DNA of 64,000 nucleotides from CAZLIC01 sp964559535 (GCA_964559535.1 CAZLIC010000009.1:1-64000), one strand, 5' to 3'; numbered from the stretch's first letter, positions 53,476 through 63,039 are shown. A program made the numbers and translations. The notes: generated by a model from the sequence alone, not told the origin.

Positions 53476-55485
53476 ATGAATGCGCTTCTGTCCCGCTGGG
53501 ATACCCCCTTTGCCCTGCCGCCCTTCGCCGACCTGTCGGATGCCGACTTCGCCCCCGCCTTCGACGCTGCACTGGCCCAAGCGCGCGCCAACATTGCGGC
53601 CATAGCGGACAACCCTGTGGCGCCGACCTTCGCCAACACGCTGGGCGCAATGGAGACAGCTGAAGACACGCTAGACCGCGTGGCGGCGGTGTTCTTCAAC
53701 CTTGCCGGCGCGGACGCCAACGCCACGCGCGAAGCGCTGCAGCGCGACCTTGCGCCGAAGCTCTCGGCCTTCAACTCGGAGGTGACGGGGAACAAGGCGC
53801 TGTGGGCACGGATCAAGGCGCTTTGGGAAGCGCGCGGCGAGATTTCGGGCGAGGAATTGCGGGTACTGACGCTGTACCGCCGCATGTTCCTGCGGGCCGG
53901 GGCCGACCTGGAGGGCGAGCAGGCCGCGCGGATGACGGCGGTGAAGTCGGAACTGGCGGTCAAGACCACGCAGTTTTCGCAGAATGTGCTGGCGGATGAA
54001 CGCGGCTGGGTCATGGACCTGTCCGAGGATGACCTGCTGGGGCTGCCCGAATGGCTGGAGGGCGCGCTGCGGTCGGCGGGGGCCGAGCGCGGTGCGAAGG
54101 GGGCGGTCGTCACACTGAACCGGTCGCTGATCGTGCCGTTCCTGCAATTCTCGTCCCGCCGCGACCTGCGGCAGAAGGCGTTCGAGGCCTGGGTGGCGCG
54201 CGGAGCGAATGGCGGGCCGACCGACAACCGCGCGCTCGCGGGCGACATCCTGCGGCTGCGGCATGAACGGGCGGGGCTTCTGGGCTATGCGTCCTTCGCG
54301 GCCTACAAGCTGGAACCCGAGATGGCCAAGACACCTGCTGCGGTGCGCGACCTGTTGATGCGCGTCTGGACGCCTGCCCGCGCCCGCGCCCTGGCCGATG
54401 CCGAGGCGCTGGAGGCGATGCTGCGCGCCGATGGCGTGAACGGCCCGCTCGAACCCTGGGACTGGCGCTACTACTCCGAGAAGCGGCGCCGTGCGCTGCA
54501 TGATCTGGATGAGGCGGCGATCAAGCCGTACCTCTCTCTCGACGCCATGGTGACCGCCGCTTTCGATTGTGCCAAACGGCTGTTCGGGCTGGAAATCCGC
54601 CCGCTGGACGTGCCGTTGTACCACCCTGACGCGCAGGCGTGGGAGGTGACGCGCAACGGCGCGCATGTCGCGGTCTTCATCGGCGACTACTTCGCGCGGC
54701 CGTCGAAACGCTCGGGCGCGTGGTGTTCGTCCTTCCGCGGGCAGCGCAAGCTGCCCGACGCCAAGACCCCGGTGGTGGTGAACGTCTGCAACTTTGCCAA
54801 GGGTGACCCTGCGCTCTTGTCATGGGACGACGCACGCACGCTGTTCCACGAATTCGGCCATGCCTTGCATGCGATGCTGTCGGACGTGACGCATGGCTTT
54901 GTCGCGGGCACCAATGTTGCGCGCGATTTCGTGGAACTGCCCAGCCAACTTTACGAACACTGGTTGTCGGTGCCGGAAGTGCTGACCGCGCATGCCCGCC
55001 ACCATGCGACGGGCGAGCCCATGCCCGAGGCACTGCGCGACCGGCTGCTGGCGGCCTCGACCTATGACCAGGGCTTTGCCACCGTGGAATTCGTCGCCTC
55101 GGCCATGGTCGATCTTGCCTTCCACGAAGGCGCGCCGCCCGCCGACCCCATGGCGATGCAGGCCGAGGTGCTGGACGGCATGGGGATGCCCCGGGCCATT
55201 GTCATGCGCCACGCCACGCCGCATTTCGCCCATGTGTTCAGCGGTGACGGCTACTCTGCGGGCTACTACAGCTACATGTGGTCCGAAGTGATGGACGCCG
55301 ACGCGTTCGAGGCGTTCAAGGAGGCGGGCAGTGCCTTCGACCCGGAAACGGCGAAGAAGCTGGAACAGCACATCCTGTCGGCAGGCGGGTCCGAAGAGGC
55401 CGATGTGCTGTACACCCGGTTTCGCGGCCGGATGCCGGGGGTCGACGCTCTGTTGAAGGGCCGCGGGCTTCTGGATGCGGCTTGA
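53476..55485 (+). CDS. M3-family metallopeptidase (peptidyl-dipeptidase Dcp/oligopeptidase A type)
   Basis: 669 residues. Zinc motif HEFGH (458-462) in LFHEFGHALHAML, with the third ligand in FVELPSQLYEHW. The C-terminal FSGDGYSAGYYSYMWSEVMDADAFEAF is typical of Dcp. Degrades oligopeptides in the cytoplasm (no signal peptide). AAGGAGA lies 5 bases before ATG 53476; a longer frame from 53341 overlaps the divergent P450 start and is unlikely. Confidence 0.94.
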   Translation: MNALLSRWDTPFALPPFADLSDADFAPAFDAALAQARANIAAIADNPVAPTFANTLGAMETAEDTLDRVAAVFFNLAGADANATREALQRDLAPKLSAFNSEVTGNKALWARIKALWEARGEISGEELRVLTLYRRMFLRAGADLEGEQAARMTAVKSELAVKTTQFSQNVLADERGWVMDLSEDDLLGLPEWLEGALRSAGAERGAKGAVVTLNRSLIVPFLQFSSRRDLRQKAFEAWVARGANGGPTDNRALAGDILRLRHERAGLLGYASFAAYKLEPEMAKTPAAVRDLLMRVWTPARARALADAEALEAMLRADGVNGPLEPWDWRYYSEKRRRALHDLDEAAIKPYLSLDAMVTAAFDCAKRLFGLEIRPLDVPLYHPDAQAWEVTRNGAHVAVFIGDYFARPSKRSGAWCSSFRGQRKLPDAKTPVVVNVCNFAKGDPALLSWDDARTLFHEFGHALHAMLSDVTHGFVAGTNVARDFVELPSQLYEHWLSVPEVLTAHARHHATGEPMPEALRDRLLAASTYDQGFATVEFVASAMVDLAFHEGAPPADPMAMQAEVLDGMGMPRAIVMRHATPHFAHVFSGDGYSAGYYSYMWSEVMDADAFEAFKEAGSAFDPETAKKLEQHILSAGGSEEADVLYTRFRGRMPGVDALLKGRGLLDAA

Positions 55486-55542
55486 AGGCAGGGGAGGGCG
55501 GGGATAACCCGGCCGACGTTGCGCCTTGAGGAGAGCGCCCCG

Positions 55543-55591
55543 GGGGGGTTCACGCCCCCCGTACCACCGTGGGGTATTTGCGCAAAGATGA
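55543..55591 (+). repeat. Hairpin plus GGGGTATTTGCGCAAAGATGA intergenic repeat
   Basis: A G-run/C-run hairpin (GGGGGG...CCCCCC, 55543-55560) is followed by GGGGTATTTGCGCAAAGATGA (55571-55591), the same composite order as in each arm of the 26917-27253 inverted repeat. It precedes hisD by 15 bases. Confidence 0.65.
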
Positions 55592-55606
55592 GAACAGGAA
55601 AGCCAA

Positions 55607-56908
55607 GTGCCCATAGCCTTGAACACCCGAGATTCCGGTTTTGAGGGCGCCTTCGCCGCGCTGCTGTCGCAGAAGCGGGAGGTGTCCGAAGATGTGGATG
55701 CCGTGGTGGCCGCGATCATCGCCGATGTTCGGGCGCGCGGCGACGCGGCAGTGATCGACTACACGACACGCTTCGACCGGATGGACCTGACACCCGACCG
55801 GCTGGCCTTCACGACCGAAGAGATCGCCGCCGAGGTGGCGAAGGTTCTACCCGAGGACCGGGCGGCACTGGAACTGGCGGCGGCGCGCATCCGGACCTAC
55901 CACGAACGGCAGCAGCCCGCGGATGCGCGGTGGCAGGATGACACGGGCGCGATGCTGGGCTGGCGCTGGACACCGGTGTCGGCGGCGGGGCTGTACGTGC
56001 CGGGGGGGACGGCCAGCTATCCGTCTTCGGTGCTGATGAACGCCATCCCGGCGCAGGTGGCGGGGGTGGCACGGCGGGTGATCGCCTGCCCGACGCCGGG
56101 CGGTGCGGTGAACCCGCTGGTGCTGCTGGCGGCGCAACTGTCGGGCGTGTCGACCATCTACCGCATCGGCGGGGCGCAGGCCGTTGCGGCGCTGGCCTAC
56201 GGGACAGAGACCATCGCGCCGGTGGACAAGATCACCGGCCCCGGCAACGCCTTTGTCGCGGCGGCCAAACGGCGGGTTTTCGGGCAGGTGGGCATCGACA
56301 TGATCGCCGGGCCGTCCGAAATTCTGGTGATCGCAGACGGCACCGCCGATCCCGACTGGATCGCGCTTGACCTGCTGTCGCAGGCCGAACACGACGAAAG
56401 CGCACAATCCATCCTGCTGACGCCAGACGCCGCATTGGCGCAAGCCGTGGCCCGGGCCTTGGACCGCCATCTGGAAACGCTCCCCCGCCGTGCCATTGCC
56501 GGGGCATCCTGGGCGCGGCATGGCGCGGTGATCGTGACGCGCGACCTGGCCGAGGCCTGCGCGTTGTCGGACCGCGTGGCGCCCGAGCATCTGGAGATCT
56601 GCACCGACGACCCCGAGGCATTGCTGCCGATGATGTCCCACGCTGGGGCGATCTTCCTGGGCCAGTGGACGCCCGAGGCCATCGGCGACTACATCGGCGG
56701 CCCGAACCATGTGTTGCCCACGGCGCGGTCGGCGCGGTTTTCCTCGGGCCTGTCGGTGCTGGATTTCATGAAGCGCACCACCTTGGCGCGGATGACGCCT
56801 GCGTCGCTGGCGGCCATTGGCCCGGCGGCCGAGCGGCTGGCGGCCAGCGAGGGGCTGCAGGCGCATGGGATGAGCGTGGCGGTGCGGGTGGCGCGGGCTA
56901 ACCGGTAA
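55607..56908 (+). CDS. hisD: Histidinol dehydrogenase
   Basis: 433 residues. Catalyses the last two oxidations of histidine synthesis with NAD and zinc. Signature KITGPGNAFVAAAKRRVFGQVGIDMIAGPSEILVIAD, zinc ligand His in QAEHDESAQS, and ARSARFSSGLSVLDFMKRTT. Start is GTG 55607 with AGGAA 7 bases upstream. No other his gene is adjacent in the window. Confidence 0.96.
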   Translation: MPIALNTRDSGFEGAFAALLSQKREVSEDVDAVVAAIIADVRARGDAAVIDYTTRFDRMDLTPDRLAFTTEEIAAEVAKVLPEDRAALELAAARIRTYHERQQPADARWQDDTGAMLGWRWTPVSAAGLYVPGGTASYPSSVLMNAIPAQVAGVARRVIACPTPGGAVNPLVLLAAQLSGVSTIYRIGGAQAVAALAYGTETIAPVDKITGPGNAFVAAAKRRVFGQVGIDMIAGPSEILVIADGTADPDWIALDLLSQAEHDESAQSILLTPDAALAQAVARALDRHLETLPRRAIAGASWARHGAVIVTRDLAEACALSDRVAPEHLEICTDDPEALLPMMSHAGAIFLGQWTPEAIGDYIGGPNHVLPTARSARFSSGLSVLDFMKRTTLARMTPASLAAIGPAAERLAASEGLQAHGMSVAVRVARANR

Positions 56909-56949
56909 GGCGGCACTGTGCCTTCCGGGCGTTGCCCATCAACGTCAAT

Positions 56950-57837
56950 TCAGGGCGAAAGCAGCCCCGCTGCATTCCATTCTTCCAGTTTCTCGATGCT
57001 CACCTCGAAATGCATGCTGTCGGGCCGCGGGAAATGGCCGCCCCAGACCCAGCCTTCCTTGGCAGAATGCTTTGCCAGTTCTGCCATCCCTTCCGGCACC
57101 GTTTCCTTTCCGAAGGCGGGAAGCTGCCCGCCAACAGTGAGGTCGATGGACGTCCCCCAGCTGTGGTTGGAAAACCGGTTGGTTGATCCGCGGACCAGCC
57201 GGACGCAAAGACCGCCTGCCGTGCCGATGTCATTGTAGAGGTCGGGCTGGTCCTGCTTGACCCCGGCCAGCACGCGCTCCAGCGAATCGAGTGCGGGCTT
57301 GATCAGGGTGACCGTCAGCGGACCTACCGGCCGGCTCTCGACCAGGGCAAGCAGGCGCGCGTTCTCGGGTCGCTGACAGTTTGGGCCGGGCGCGGAATGC
57401 GGAACGCCAAGCAGTCTGGAAAGATCCTCCTGCGACGCATAGCGCAGATCGACACTGCCCGTTGTTTCCCGGCTTGGCACGGGCACCTCGTTCAGCCAGC
57501 GGGTGTCCTGGGTTCCCGAAGCGATGCCGCTTTCACGTTCATCGATCTGGGCAAGTTCCCTGGCCGCAGCCGCGCGCTCGGCGTCAGTCCGTGAAATGTC
57601 CTGGATCACCAGCAGCAGTTCGGATCGACGGGAGTTGTTCCGTTCCTGTGCGTCCTGCAGGTACAGCAGAAACTCCGACCAGCGTTCGCGCTCGACGTCG
57701 TCGCGCGCAACATAGGCGAAAAACTCGGCAATGGTGATCCGGTCCGAAAGGCGCGCACTGCGTGCCTCGTCGGCAATGCTTTCGAAGAACGTCCGGTCGG
57801 ACTGCAGGGCGGCTAAGCTTGCCGCTTCTGCGGCCAA
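56950..57837 (-). pseudogene. M15-type peptidase domain, 3' part of a frame-broken gene
   Basis: The frame encodes a D-Ala-D-Ala carboxypeptidase/endolysin-like M15 domain: SNHSWGTSIDL (zinc His and Asp), GWVWGGHFPRPDSMHFEV (zinc His in MHFE). It would cut peptidoglycan stem peptides in the periplasm. Its only in-frame start is a TTG at 57837 in the middle of a coiled coil, without a ribosome-binding site. The frame immediately upstream continues as KLERESQLAAEAASLAAL and joins the neighbouring frame at an AAAA run (57857-57860). One more A would give a continuous LALDLKKLERESQLAAEAAS. The gene is therefore probably one unit of about 380 codons broken by a one-base indel, or an assembly error. 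Confidence 0.7.
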
Positions 57838-58094
57838 CTGGCTTTCCCGCTCAAGCTTTTCAGGTCCAGAGCAAGCTGGTTGGCCTGAAGGGCAAGGGCA
57901 TTCACCTGTTTGGCGTCCTCGATCCGCAGGTTGTAATGGTGCTCGATGAAACCCGACACCACGGGAAACAGCGCCACGGCAATGCCCACAAGAAACGTGC
58001 CATAGACCACCTTCTTGACATCTGCCTTGATCTTCTCGCGCTCAATGGAGCCTTCCTGGCGCAGGCGGACCAGCGCGATCTCTTCTTCCGTCAT
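57813..58094 (-). pseudogene. N-terminal membrane part of the frame-broken M15 gene
   Basis: 93 codons from ATG 58094: MTEEEIALVRLRQEGSIEREKIKADV, a membrane segment (VVYGTFLVGIAVALFPVVSGF) and the start of a coiled coil (NLRIEDAKQVNALALQANQLALDLK). After the AAAA run it reads SLSGKASWPQKRQA and stops at 57813, inside the M15 frame. Read with the M15 entry, it would form an anchored peptidase with a coiled-coil stalk. It could also be an intact small membrane protein. Confidence 0.65.
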
Positions 58095-58369
58095 GAAACG
58101 CGCTCGCGATGGGGTTGAGAGAAGCAGGGCGGATTGCCACCCCAAGCAGCTTGATCCAGCCGCGGCGGGCGGTCAACGCACTTCTCCTGGGTTTTCGCTG
58201 CCCGCAACTCTTGAAAGATGCGAACGACGTTCCATCTGACCAGAGCGGCGACCGGGCCCCTCTGGCAGGCAGTGACATGCCTGTGATGTCGGCGCTGACA
58301 TGACGGGGCCGTCTTCCATTCTTCCGGTTGCATCCCCGTTCAGGTGTTCAACACTGCACGAGGGACGAC

Positions 58370-59380
58370 ATGGATTTCCTGTTCTACGAATTCATCAGCA
58401 AGCCCGTGTGGCTTTGGCTGATGTTCCTGACCATCGTGATCACGCTGATGGTCTTTGACCTGGGTGTGCTGCACAAGGACGACCACGAGATCGGCGTCGC
58501 CGAGAGCCTGAAGCTGTCGGCCTTCTACATCGCCATCGCGGTGGCCTTTGGCGGCTATATCTGGTGGGCGTGGTCGAACGGCACGCTGGTGACAAGTGAC
58601 GGCACCAACCCGGTGGCCAGTTACTTCCAGGGCTACATCATCGAAAAGGTCCTCTCGATCGACAACGTCTTCGTCATTTCGCTGATCTTCGGCTACTTCG
58701 CGATCCCGCGAAAGTACCAGTACCGCGCGCTGGTCTGGGGCATCATCGGGGTGATCGTGCTGCGCGGCATCATGATCGCCATCGGAGCCGAGCTGATTTC
58801 GACCTACAAGTGGGTGACGCTGGTCTTCGCCGCCTTCCTGGCCTTTACCGGCATCAAGATGCTGGTCGTGCCCGAGGGTGACACGGATGTATCGAAGAAC
58901 CCGCTGGTCAAGCTGGTTTCGAAATACATGAACGTGACCAAGGACCTGCACGGACAGAGTTTCTTTGTCCGCCAACCGCATCCGGCGACCGGCAAGCTGG
59001 TGCTCTTCGCCACACCGCTGTTCGTGGCGCTTTTGGTCATCAACTTCGCCGACCTGATTTTCGCTGTGGACTCGGTGCCTGCGATCTTCCTGATCACCAC
59101 CGACACCTTCATCGTCTATACCGCCAACATCATGGCGATCCTGGGCCTTCGCGCGCTGTACTTCGCGCTGGCAGCGCTGGTGCACCGCTTCCACTATCTG
59201 AAGTACGCGCTGGCCGTGGTGCTGATCTTCATCGGGATGAAGGGCTTCTACAGCTACTTCTTCGGCAAGTTCGACCCCTACCTGTCGCTGGCCATCACCG
59301 TGGGCATCATTGCTGCGGGGATCTTCTACTCGCTGTGGAAAACCCGCGGGCCGGAGCAAAAGCCCGCCGCGGCCGAGTGA
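58370..59380 (+). CDS. TerC-family membrane protein (Alx-like metal exporter)
   Basis: 336 residues with eight or nine membrane helices. Family motifs with charged residues inside helices: FDLGVLHKDDHEI, EKVLSIDNVFVI and NFADLIFAVDSVPAIFLIT, with HRFHYLKYALAVVLIFIGMK near the end. The family is linked to manganese or tellurite handling, often during secretion of metalloproteins. AGGGA precedes ATG 58370. The 275-bp upstream gap shows no yybP-ykoY riboswitch that I can identify. Confidence 0.93.
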   Translation: MDFLFYEFISKPVWLWLMFLTIVITLMVFDLGVLHKDDHEIGVAESLKLSAFYIAIAVAFGGYIWWAWSNGTLVTSDGTNPVASYFQGYIIEKVLSIDNVFVISLIFGYFAIPRKYQYRALVWGIIGVIVLRGIMIAIGAELISTYKWVTLVFAAFLAFTGIKMLVVPEGDTDVSKNPLVKLVSKYMNVTKDLHGQSFFVRQPHPATGKLVLFATPLFVALLVINFADLIFAVDSVPAIFLITTDTFIVYTANIMAILGLRALYFALAALVHRFHYLKYALAVVLIFIGMKGFYSYFFGKFDPYLSLAITVGIIAAGIFYSLWKTRGPEQKPAAAE

Positions 59381-59403
59381 CAGCTGCGGACGAAATGGAA
59401 GGG

Positions 59404-59435
59404 GGCGCCGGTCATCCGGCGCCGCCTTTTGCCTT
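59404..59435. terminator. Strong terminator between TerC and the decarboxylase gene
   Basis: 8-bp stem GGCGCCGG / CCGGCGCC with TCAT loop, then GCCTTTTGCCTTTTT. It serves the convergent genes on both sides. Confidence 0.8.
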
Positions 59436-59445
59436 TTTCCGCCGG

Positions 59446-60666
59446 TCAGCGCGTCACGTCCGACAACTGCCCGCCCTCGGCCCAGATCTCGCGCGGGGCG
59501 GGGTGGCTGATGAAGGCGGCCGGGCTGGCCGTCGGGCCGTAGGCGCCGCTGGCGTGCACGGCGATCAGATCGCCGTCCGACACGGTGGGCAACTCTGCTC
59601 CCGCAGCCAGCCGGTCAATCGAGGTGCAGAGCGGCCCGTGCAGGTCGATCTTGCCCGAAATCTCTCCGCCGCCCACCCGGTGCAACAGGAAGTTGCGCCG
59701 CAGCACCATGCCGAAATGCCCGGTTGCCGCCAGATGCGCGTTCATGCCGCCGTCGCACAGGGCAATGCGTGACCCGCGTGAAGGTTTCACCCGGATCACC
59801 CGTGTCAGGAACACGCCCGCCTCACCCACCAGGTGACGGCCCAGTTCCAGCACGAATTCGGTCGCCGCGAAGCGCGGCTCATCGCGCAGCGCCTGCATGT
59901 CCGGCGCCATGGCGGCGGCAATGGCCGCCGTATCCAGGGCCACATCGCCCGCATGATAGGGAATGCCCAGGCCCGACCCGAACACCAGGCGTTCCGGCAC
60001 CAGGTCGATCTCGGCGCAGAAATGGCGGAAATGGGTGATGAAGATGCGCCAGTTATCGGCAATGGCGTCGGGCTTCAGCGACTGAGTGCCGGAATAGATG
60101 TGCAGACCGCTGATGCGCAGGTGCGGCAGCGCAGCAATGTGGCGCAGCGCGGCCCCGGCCTCTTCCACGTCGATGCCGAAGGGGCTGGGGCGGCCTGCCA
60201 TCTGGTCACCAAACCCCTTGGGCACACGGTCGGGCGCCAGCCGCACCAGCACGCGCTGGCGCACATCCGCCGCGCCGGCCAGACGGTTGGCAGCAAGGGC
60301 CTCGTCCACGCTTTCCAGCACCAGATCGCCGACGCCCGCCCGCAACGCCTCGGCCAGTTCCGCATCGCGCTTGGCCGGGCCGGTGAAACTCAGATCGTCA
60401 GCCGACCAGCCCGCCGCCAGCGCCAGCCGCACCTCGCCGATCGAGGACACGTCCAGCATCGGCACCCGGCCATGCAACCAGCGCAACAGCGCCGGGTTCG
60501 GGTTCGCCTTTACTGCATAGCTCATCCGGAACCAGCGGCCGAAATCGGCCTCCAGTCGCGCCAGCCGCTCTTCAATCCGCTCGGCCACATACAGATAGGC
60601 GGGCGTGCCGAAGCGGTCGGCCGCGGCGGTCAGCAGCGGGTCAAGTTCAGTCCAGGGTGGCAGCAT
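59446..60666 (-). CDS. PLP-dependent fold-III decarboxylase (DAP/ornithine decarboxylase-like)
   Basis: 406 residues. PLP Lys in SYAVKANPN, phosphate-binding and barrel segments GLHIYSGTQ and FGSGLGIPY, and the second-domain substrate Cys in GPLCTSIDRL. The Asp before the Cys loop and CDGGMNAHLAATG fit the subgroup found beside AMP-ligase/ACP pairs in exosortase-A and polysaccharide loci. The start at 60666 overlaps the ACP gene by 20 bases. The likely substrate is an amino acid, perhaps while carrier-bound; this is inference from the neighbours. Last gene of the minus-strand cluster. Confidence 0.85.
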   Translation of the reverse strand: MLPPWTELDPLLTAAADRFGTPAYLYVAERIEERLARLEADFGRWFRMSYAVKANPNPALLRWLHGRVPMLDVSSIGEVRLALAAGWSADDLSFTGPAKRDAELAEALRAGVGDLVLESVDEALAANRLAGAADVRQRVLVRLAPDRVPKGFGDQMAGRPSPFGIDVEEAGAALRHIAALPHLRISGLHIYSGTQSLKPDAIADNWRIFITHFRHFCAEIDLVPERLVFGSGLGIPYHAGDVALDTAAIAAAMAPDMQALRDEPRFAATEFVLELGRHLVGEAGVFLTRVIRVKPSRGSRIALCDGGMNAHLAATGHFGMVLRRNFLLHRVGGGEISGKIDLHGPLCTSIDRLAAGAELPTVSDGDLIAVHASGAYGPTASPAAFISHPAPREIWAEGGQLSDVTR

Positions 60667-60895
60667 AGGCCACGATCCGCGATACGGTGTCAAAATTGTC
60701 CAGCGTGACATCGGCCGGGCGCACATCGGCGCCGGTGCGTTCCTCGACAAAGGCAATCAGGCTCATCATCGCGACCGAGTCGAGCAGGCCCGAGGAGAAC
60801 AGATCTGTCTCGGCATCGACAGGGTCGGTGACCGACATCTCTTCGCGCAGGTAGTCGATCAGGCTTTGTGGGGTCAGGCCGGCGGGTTGGGTCAT
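60647..60895 (-). CDS. Acyl/peptidyl carrier protein
   Basis: 82 residues. The phosphopantetheine Ser lies in FSSGLLDSVAMMSLIAFVE; the usual DSL is DSV here, as in stand-alone carrier proteins of peptide-like pathways. It starts 12 bases after the ligase stop and overlaps the decarboxylase start, so the three are co-translated. Confidence 0.88.
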   Translation of the reverse strand: MTQPAGLTPQSLIDYLREEMSVTDPVDAETDLFSSGLLDSVAMMSLIAFVEERTGADVRPADVTLDNFDTVSRIVAYAATLD

Positions 60896-60907
60896 GGCGG
60901 GTATCCG

Positions 60908-62509
60908 TCAGGTCAGGGCGGCAGCTTGGCCGCTGCGGCAGGCGGCGATGATGGCGGGGCGGTCCAGCTTGCCGCTTGCGGTGCGGGGCATGGTGCCCGG
61001 CCAGGCGAAGAACCGGGTGGGGATCATGTAGGTGGGCATCACACGGCGGCAGGCAGCGCGCAATGCGGCATCGGTGGTGCCGGGGGCCAACACGCAGGCC
61101 AGTTGCACCGCCTGACCCATCTCGGCGTCCTCGATGGCGTAGGCCACGCTTTCCGTCACCAGCCCGGTCCGTGCCGCGTGATCTTCAACTTCGGTGGGGC
61201 TCAGCCGGAAGCCCATGGTCTTGATCATGTCATCCATGCGGCCGACGAACCACAGGTCGCCGTCGGCGTCCACGCGCACCAGATCGCCCGACCATACCAC
61301 GGGACGGTCGCCGAAGATGTGCGCAAGTTCCGGGCAGGGGCGGATGCGCGCGGCAGTGTCGGTCGGGCGTTCCCAGTAGCCCAGCGAAACCAGCGGCCCG
61401 CCGTGCACCAGTTCGCCCTGTTCGCCCGGGCCCGCGGGGCCGATGCCGTGGCGCACCACATGGATTTCGGAATGGGGCACGCCCTGGCCGATGGACCCCT
61501 TCTTGGCGGCAAACCGCGACGGCGGCAGGAAGGTGGACCGGAACGCCTCGGTCAGGCCGTACATCAGAAAGATGTCGGCGCCGGGAAATACCGCGGGCAG
61601 CGCATCCAGGATTTCGGGGGTGATCTTGCCGCCGGTGTTGGTGATGCGCCGCAGCGCCGGAAAGGCCGCGGGCGCATCCAGCAGATAGCGCACCACCATC
61701 GACCACATCGGCGGCACCCCGGCGATGCCGGTCACGGCGTGGGTCTGCGCCATGCGCACGATCTCGGAGGCAAGGGTGACGGGCTGGTGCACCACGCTGC
61801 CGCCCACCCGCAGCATGGTGGTCAGCTGGTTCAGGCCGGCGTCAAAGCTGTAGGGCAGCACCGACAGCAGGCGGTCCGTTTCGTTCAGCCCCAGATACTG
61901 CACCACCGACAGGGCGCCGATGCGGATGTTGCGATGCGTCAGCATCACGCCCTTGGGCCGCCCGGTGGACCCCGAGGTATAGATGATGGCCGCCAGCGCG
62001 CCCGGGTCGGGGTGGTCGGGCACCAGCGGGTCGGTCGATGGCATGTCTTCCCAGGCGGAAAACCGCAATGCTGCGTCGTCAGGCACCGTGCCGCCGCGCA
62101 CGACCACCCGTTGCAGTGTAACAGGAAGGGCAAGCCCGGCCAGCGCACGGGCCACTGCGGGGGGCACCACCACCAGCCGCGCGCGGCAGTCCTGCGCCAC
62201 AAACATGAGCTGCTCGGCCGTCCACTGGTGGTTCACGTTCACCATCACCGCCCCGATGCGCCAGGCGGCAAACATGGCGACGACCTCGTCGATCCCCTTG
62301 CGCAGGTGCACGATCACCCGGTCACCCGGCATCACCCCAAGGGCACGCAGCTGCGCGGCCAGCGCATCGGCCGCTTCGGCCAGCGCGCCATAGGTGATCT
62401 GCCGTGCGGGGTCGATCAGGCAGGGCTTGTCGGCCCGTTCGGGCAGGTTGGCCCACAACAACTCCCACATCGGGTGGTCGGCGCCGGGGATGGCGGAAAG
62501 GTCAGTCAC
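60908..62509 (-). CDS. AMP-dependent acyl/aminoacyl ligase
   Basis: 533 residues of the ANL superfamily. Phosphate loop YTSGSTGRPKGVMLTH, A5 core NTGGKI, A7 region WSGDLVRVDADGDLWFVGRMDDMIK and C-terminal Lys near MPRTASGKLDR (A10) are intact. It activates a carboxylic acid as adenylate and probably loads the adjacent carrier protein. Similar ligases are annotated as exosortase-A-associated, but no exosortase is present in the window. Its ATG overlaps the acetyltransferase stop (ATGA). Confidence 0.9.
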   Translation of the reverse strand: MTDLSAIPGADHPMWELLWANLPERADKPCLIDPARQITYGALAEAADALAAQLRALGVMPGDRVIVHLRKGIDEVVAMFAAWRIGAVMVNVNHQWTAEQLMFVAQDCRARLVVVPPAVARALAGLALPVTLQRVVVRGGTVPDDAALRFSAWEDMPSTDPLVPDHPDPGALAAIIYTSGSTGRPKGVMLTHRNIRIGALSVVQYLGLNETDRLLSVLPYSFDAGLNQLTTMLRVGGSVVHQPVTLASEIVRMAQTHAVTGIAGVPPMWSMVVRYLLDAPAAFPALRRITNTGGKITPEILDALPAVFPGADIFLMYGLTEAFRSTFLPPSRFAAKKGSIGQGVPHSEIHVVRHGIGPAGPGEQGELVHGGPLVSLGYWERPTDTAARIRPCPELAHIFGDRPVVWSGDLVRVDADGDLWFVGRMDDMIKTMGFRLSPTEVEDHAARTGLVTESVAYAIEDAEMGQAVQLACVLAPGTTDAALRAACRRVMPTYMIPTRFFAWPGTMPRTASGKLDRPAIIAACRSGQAAALT

Positions 62510-63039
62510 GGCGCGGGCTTCTTCTTCTGCGCCGCCACGCGGGCCAGCGAGGGGTAGATCTTGGCAGGCGACCCCACCACCACCGAATCCGCCGGGACAT
62601 TGGTGGTGACGGCGGTGTTCGCCGCGATGCGCACCCTGTCGCCAATGCGGATTCGGCCCAGCACGGTGGAGTTCACGCCGATGAACACGTCATTGCCGAT
62701 CACAGGGGCACCGGGGCCCATGTTGGTGCCGATGGTCACGTTGTGCATCACCCCCACCCGGTCGCCGATCACCGCGTCAGGGTGAATCGACAGCGACCCT
62801 TCGGCGTGGATGATGTGAAAATCCTTGCCGATCTGCGTCTGCGGCGGGATCCATACCTTGGTGACGTTCAGGATCAGCAGCTTCAGCAGGCCATAGAACA
62901 GATTGGCCACCCGCCGCGCCACCCGGTTCCGGCGCTGGATCGCCCAGCGTCCGTACCGGTAGATGGCCAGCGACACGAAGGCTGGCTCGGTCAGCGACCG
63001 GCCGTGCCTGCGGTAATCCGCGCGCAACTCTTCAAACAT
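62506..63039 (-). CDS. Serine O-acetyltransferase-like hexapeptide transferase
   Basis: 177 residues. Left-handed beta-helix built from hexapeptide repeats (IGKDFHIIHAEGSLSIHPDAVIGDRVGVMHNVTIGTN, APVIGNDVFIGVNSTVLGRIRIGDRVRIAANTAV), with an N-terminal helical part (MFEELRADYRRHGRSL) as in CysE-like enzymes of polysaccharide loci. It may acetylate a sugar or a serine-derived group. Start 63039; a longer frame to 63090 is possible. Confidence 0.85.
   Translation of the reverse strand: MFEELRADYRRHGRSLTEPAFVSLAIYRYGRWAIQRRNRVARRVANLFYGLLKLLILNVTKVWIPPQTQIGKDFHIIHAEGSLSIHPDAVIGDRVGVMHNVTIGTNMGPGAPVIGNDVFIGVNSTVLGRIRIGDRVRIAANTAVTTNVPADSVVVGSPAKIYPSLARVAAQKKKPAP

Noticed and set aside
57813..57837. 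Programmed -1 frameshift as the explanation of the M15 gene
   Set aside because: The AAAA run is not a good heptameric slippery site and no downstream stimulatory hairpin was seen; a one-base indel is simpler.
58095..58369. yybP-ykoY manganese riboswitch before the TerC gene
   Set aside because: The characteristic conserved loops were not found; only a 5-bp GACGG/CCGTC stem is visible.
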